A stretch of 6,407 bases of DNA, from positions 1 through 6,407 of the forward strand of contig JAGXOB010000091.1 of NCBI GenBank assembly GCA_019894735.1, written 5' to 3'. The position numbers were made by a program, and so were the translations under genes. The stretch's first letter is position 1. Each line of letters starts with the position of its first letter. Under the pieces are notes generated by a model that saw nothing but the letters and a program-made list of their open reading frames with translations, did not search any database and was not told the DNA's origin. This stretch comes from Promethearchaeota archaeon (lineage in GTDB: Archaea > Asgardarchaeota > Lokiarchaeia > Sigynarchaeales > SOKP01). Shown in pieces: positions 4,740 through 6,407 of this stretch.

Positions 4740-6116
4740 GTGAGCCTATTGGTTGATTTTAGTAAGTTTATTGAGTACTTTAAAAGTACGCCGATTCCAG
4801 AAAATATGCTAAATAGAGGGCAATTAGTCTTAAATAATTTCTTAAAACCTATCCAAAACTTGTTTGAACAGAAAAATGTTCCTCAAAATGCTTGGAGCGA
4901 TGATCAAATCGAGTTTTTGTTAAAAACTCTTTCTAATATGGATACTGATAAGGACGATAAAGCGTCTCGAGTAGGAGAGCGTGAAGCAAGAATAGCATCA
5001 CGTCTGCACTTAGAAACTTCCGCTGGATTTTGTCATGGGATAGGAAGGAGTGGTTTTTTAACGGCGCCACAACCCAAAGCTCCTGGAGGGTCGATAATGT
5101 ATGAGCTCAGTAATTATTTGGCTTTAAACTTTCTTAAAAAATTTGGCTTACCAAATGCTAAAAAAGCAATTGTTGTCCCTTTATGCACAGGTATGTCCTT
5201 AGCGTTATGTTTAGGTGCTCTTAAACCTGATTGGAATAACCCAAATTTAATTAATAAAAGAACTGTTATCGTTCCGCAAATTGATCACAATGCTCTAATC
5301 AAAGCATTTGATTTGATTGGCGTTAAAAGGAAAGTCGTAAAAGGTAAGATATTTGGTGACGCTGTTCGAATCCCAATTAAAGATATAGAACAAAGCTTAG
5401 ACGATTATTGTTTTGCCATTATCTCTTTAACAAGTTTTTTCCCTCCTCGAGAGCACGACGATATTAAAGAAATAAGCAAATTTGCTAAAAAACATGATTT
5501 GGTTCATATTGTTATTAACGCTTATGGTTTACAGAGTCCTGAATGGATGAAACTAATCCGAATTGGTATTGACGCCGGTAGAATAGACGCAATCATTCAA
5601 TCAACAGATAAAAATGTTCTCACTCCTGTCGGTGGAGCTATTATCGCTTCACCAATGGAAGATATTATTACTAAAATCAGTCAAGGCTACGCTGGTCGTG
5701 CATCTGCAACACCAGTTGTAAATTTTCTTATATCAATGCTTTCATTAGGAATTGAAGGATATCAACAACTATTAGAAGAACAACAAAAAAATCGAAAACT
5801 TCTGGAAGATAAACTGCAAGAAGTTGCTGAAAAAACTAATGAGAAAATTTTTGAAGTATTTAACCCTGTAGCTGTAGCGATGTCATTGAATAATCTAAAA
5901 AAAGAACAACTATTTGCTTTAGGGGGTGCACTGTATAATTTGAGAGTTACCGGTCCACGGGTATATAACCCAGAGGAAAGTACATTTGGAACATGTTGTG
6001 CTAATTACTCTACGCCTTATATCGTTTTAAACGCTGCAATAGGGGTTAAATCTCAAGATATCATTTCTGCCGTTGAGAGATTCGAGAAGGCTTACTCTCA
6101 AGTAGTTTCTAAATGA
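4740..6116 (+). CDS. spcS: O-phosphoseryl-tRNA(Sec):selenocysteinyl-tRNA synthase (SepSecS)
   Basis: This PLP enzyme converts Sep-tRNA(Sec), made by PSTK, to Sec-tRNA(Sec) with selenophosphate, the last step of archaeal and eukaryotic Sec synthesis; characterised homologues are tetramers. The 458 residues cover the whole family fold. Seen: VGEREAR (78-84), phosphate-binding region HGIGRSG (99-105) with PQPKA (110-114), TGMSLALCL (150-158), FFPPRE (233-238), QSTDKN (287-292) with Lys291 as the PLP Schiff-base lysine, TPVGGAIIA (295-303), GRASATP (319-325), LRVTGPR (401-407) and NAAIG (431-435). The start is GTG at 4740: an in-frame TAA lies at 4719-4721 with no other start between, and the N-terminus aligns with methanococcal SepSecS. 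AAGGT at 4733-4737 is unusually close to the start for a ribosome site. The tRNA-Sec ends 24 nt upstream. Several motifs resemble the human enzyme. The archaeal paralogue SepCysS is excluded by the HGIGRSG region. Confidence 0.97.
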   Translation: MSLLVDFSKFIEYFKSTPIPENMLNRGQLVLNNFLKPIQNLFEQKNVPQNAWSDDQIEFLLKTLSNMDTDKDDKASRVGEREARIASRLHLETSAGFCHGIGRSGFLTAPQPKAPGGSIMYELSNYLALNFLKKFGLPNAKKAIVVPLCTGMSLALCLGALKPDWNNPNLINKRTVIVPQIDHNALIKAFDLIGVKRKVVKGKIFGDAVRIPIKDIEQSLDDYCFAIISLTSFFPPREHDDIKEISKFAKKHDLVHIVINAYGLQSPEWMKLIRIGIDAGRIDAIIQSTDKNVLTPVGGAIIASPMEDIITKISQGYAGRASATPVVNFLISMLSLGIEGYQQLLEEQQKNRKLLEDKLQEVAEKTNEKIFEVFNPVAVAMSLNNLKKEQLFALGGALYNLRVTGPRVYNPEESTFGTCCANYSTPYIVLNAAIGVKSQDIISAVERFEKAYSQVVSK

Positions 6117-6216
6117 TTTTCTTATCTAATCCTAAAGATTTATTTTAGAATAAATAATAATAAATAAAAATCAATAGCACTATAATATAATAAATAAATA
6201 TCAAGGGTTTTAATAT
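6117..6216 (+). promoter_or_regulatory. Promoter region and ribosome site of the last gene
   Basis: A 100-nt A/T-rich spacer after SepSecS. A run of TATA-like sequence at 6181-6200 is centred about 26 nt before the ATG at 6217. AAGGG at 6203-6207, 9 nt before the ATG, is the clearest Shine-Dalgarno-like sequence in the window. Both suggest that the last gene has its own promoter or is at least translated independently. No clear stem-loop terminator follows SepSecS. Confidence 0.45.
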
Positions 6217-6407
6217 ATGGAGAATCTTCTTTTAAAACAATTTAATGAATTAATATCTACACAATGGCCTTTTACGCAAATTGACGAAAGTAATGATGAT
6301 TTAACTCCGCGAGAACTTTTCGAATTAGCGTATCATACATGTAATTCAGTAGCTAATAGAACTATTTTAATTAAACTGTCTCCTACAGAAAATAAGAGCG
6401 GATCAGG
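6217..6407 (+). CDS. N-terminal part of an unrecognised protein, cut by window edge
   Basis: Open from ATG 6217 for 63 codons to the window end. An in-frame TAA sits at 6211-6213, so this ATG is the first possible start. The visible part starts MENLLLKQ, is mixed charged/hydrophobic and probably helical up to about residue 15, has acidic DESNDD at 23-28 and a single cysteine (Cys42) in YHTCNS, then a likely strand TILIKLS (49-55) followed by a polar, Gly/Ser-rich stretch. There is no signal peptide, membrane span or P-loop at the N-terminus, so it does not look like the start of PSTK, which normally opens with a Walker A motif. I do not recognise the family. Confidence 0.7.
   Translation, partial: MENLLLKQFNELISTQWPFTQIDESNDDLTPRELFELAYHTCNSVANRTILIKLSPTENKSGS

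Noticed and set aside
6114..6170. TGA ends of SepSecS (6114-6116) and the zinc-ribbon gene (2493-2495) as Sec codons
   Set aside because: Read-through would add only short A/T-rich tails (about 17 and 3 codons) with no conserved sequence, and both proteins are complete at the TGA. I saw no convincing SECIS-like hairpin, though I could not run a structure search.

Overview
This window is an archaeal selenocysteine (Sec) locus. It carries an almost complete Sec-specific elongation factor (SelB, minus strand, cut by the left edge), a tRNA-Sec gene with two introns that I reconstruct by hand, and a complete O-phosphoseryl-tRNA(Sec):selenocysteine synthase (SepSecS). The O-phosphoseryl route excludes bacteria. 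BHB-type tRNA introns, TATA-like boxes about 26 nt upstream of gene starts and few Shine-Dalgarno sites point to Archaea. The DNA is very AT-rich, the Sec proteins have motifs that sit between methanogen and eukaryotic versions, and there is a zinc-ribbon/coiled-coil protein. Together these suggest a Lokiarchaeota-like Asgard archaeon. That taxon is an inference; a Methanococcus-type methanogen is the main alternative.

Layout: 1-1408 (-) selB. 1409-1619 is an AT-rich divergent intergenic region with a 17-bp near-perfect palindrome. 1620-2495 (+) encodes a zinc-ribbon/coiled-coil protein. 2544-2669 (+) encodes a 41-residue single-span membrane peptide. 2682-2984 (-) encodes a 100-residue Cys/His (probable zinc) protein, convergent with the previous gene. 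3069-3773 and 3807-4475 (+) are tandem paralogous Nudix hydrolases of the CoA-pyrophosphatase type. 4565-4715 (+) is tRNA-Sec with a 28-nt intron in the anticodon loop and a 30-nt intron in the T loop. 4740-6116 (+) is SepSecS. 6217-6407 (+) is the start of an unrecognised gene cut by the right edge.

How they work together: Ser-tRNA(Sec) is phosphorylated by PSTK (not in this window), SepSecS converts Sep-tRNA(Sec) to Sec-tRNA(Sec) using selenophosphate, and SelB delivers it to recoded UGA codons. The tRNA and its last biosynthetic enzyme lie 24 nt apart with no room for a usual separate promoter, so they are probably co-transcribed. The Nudix pair and the small zinc and membrane proteins have no evident link to Sec. 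I saw no selenoprotein reading frame, CRISPR array, mobile element or rRNA here.
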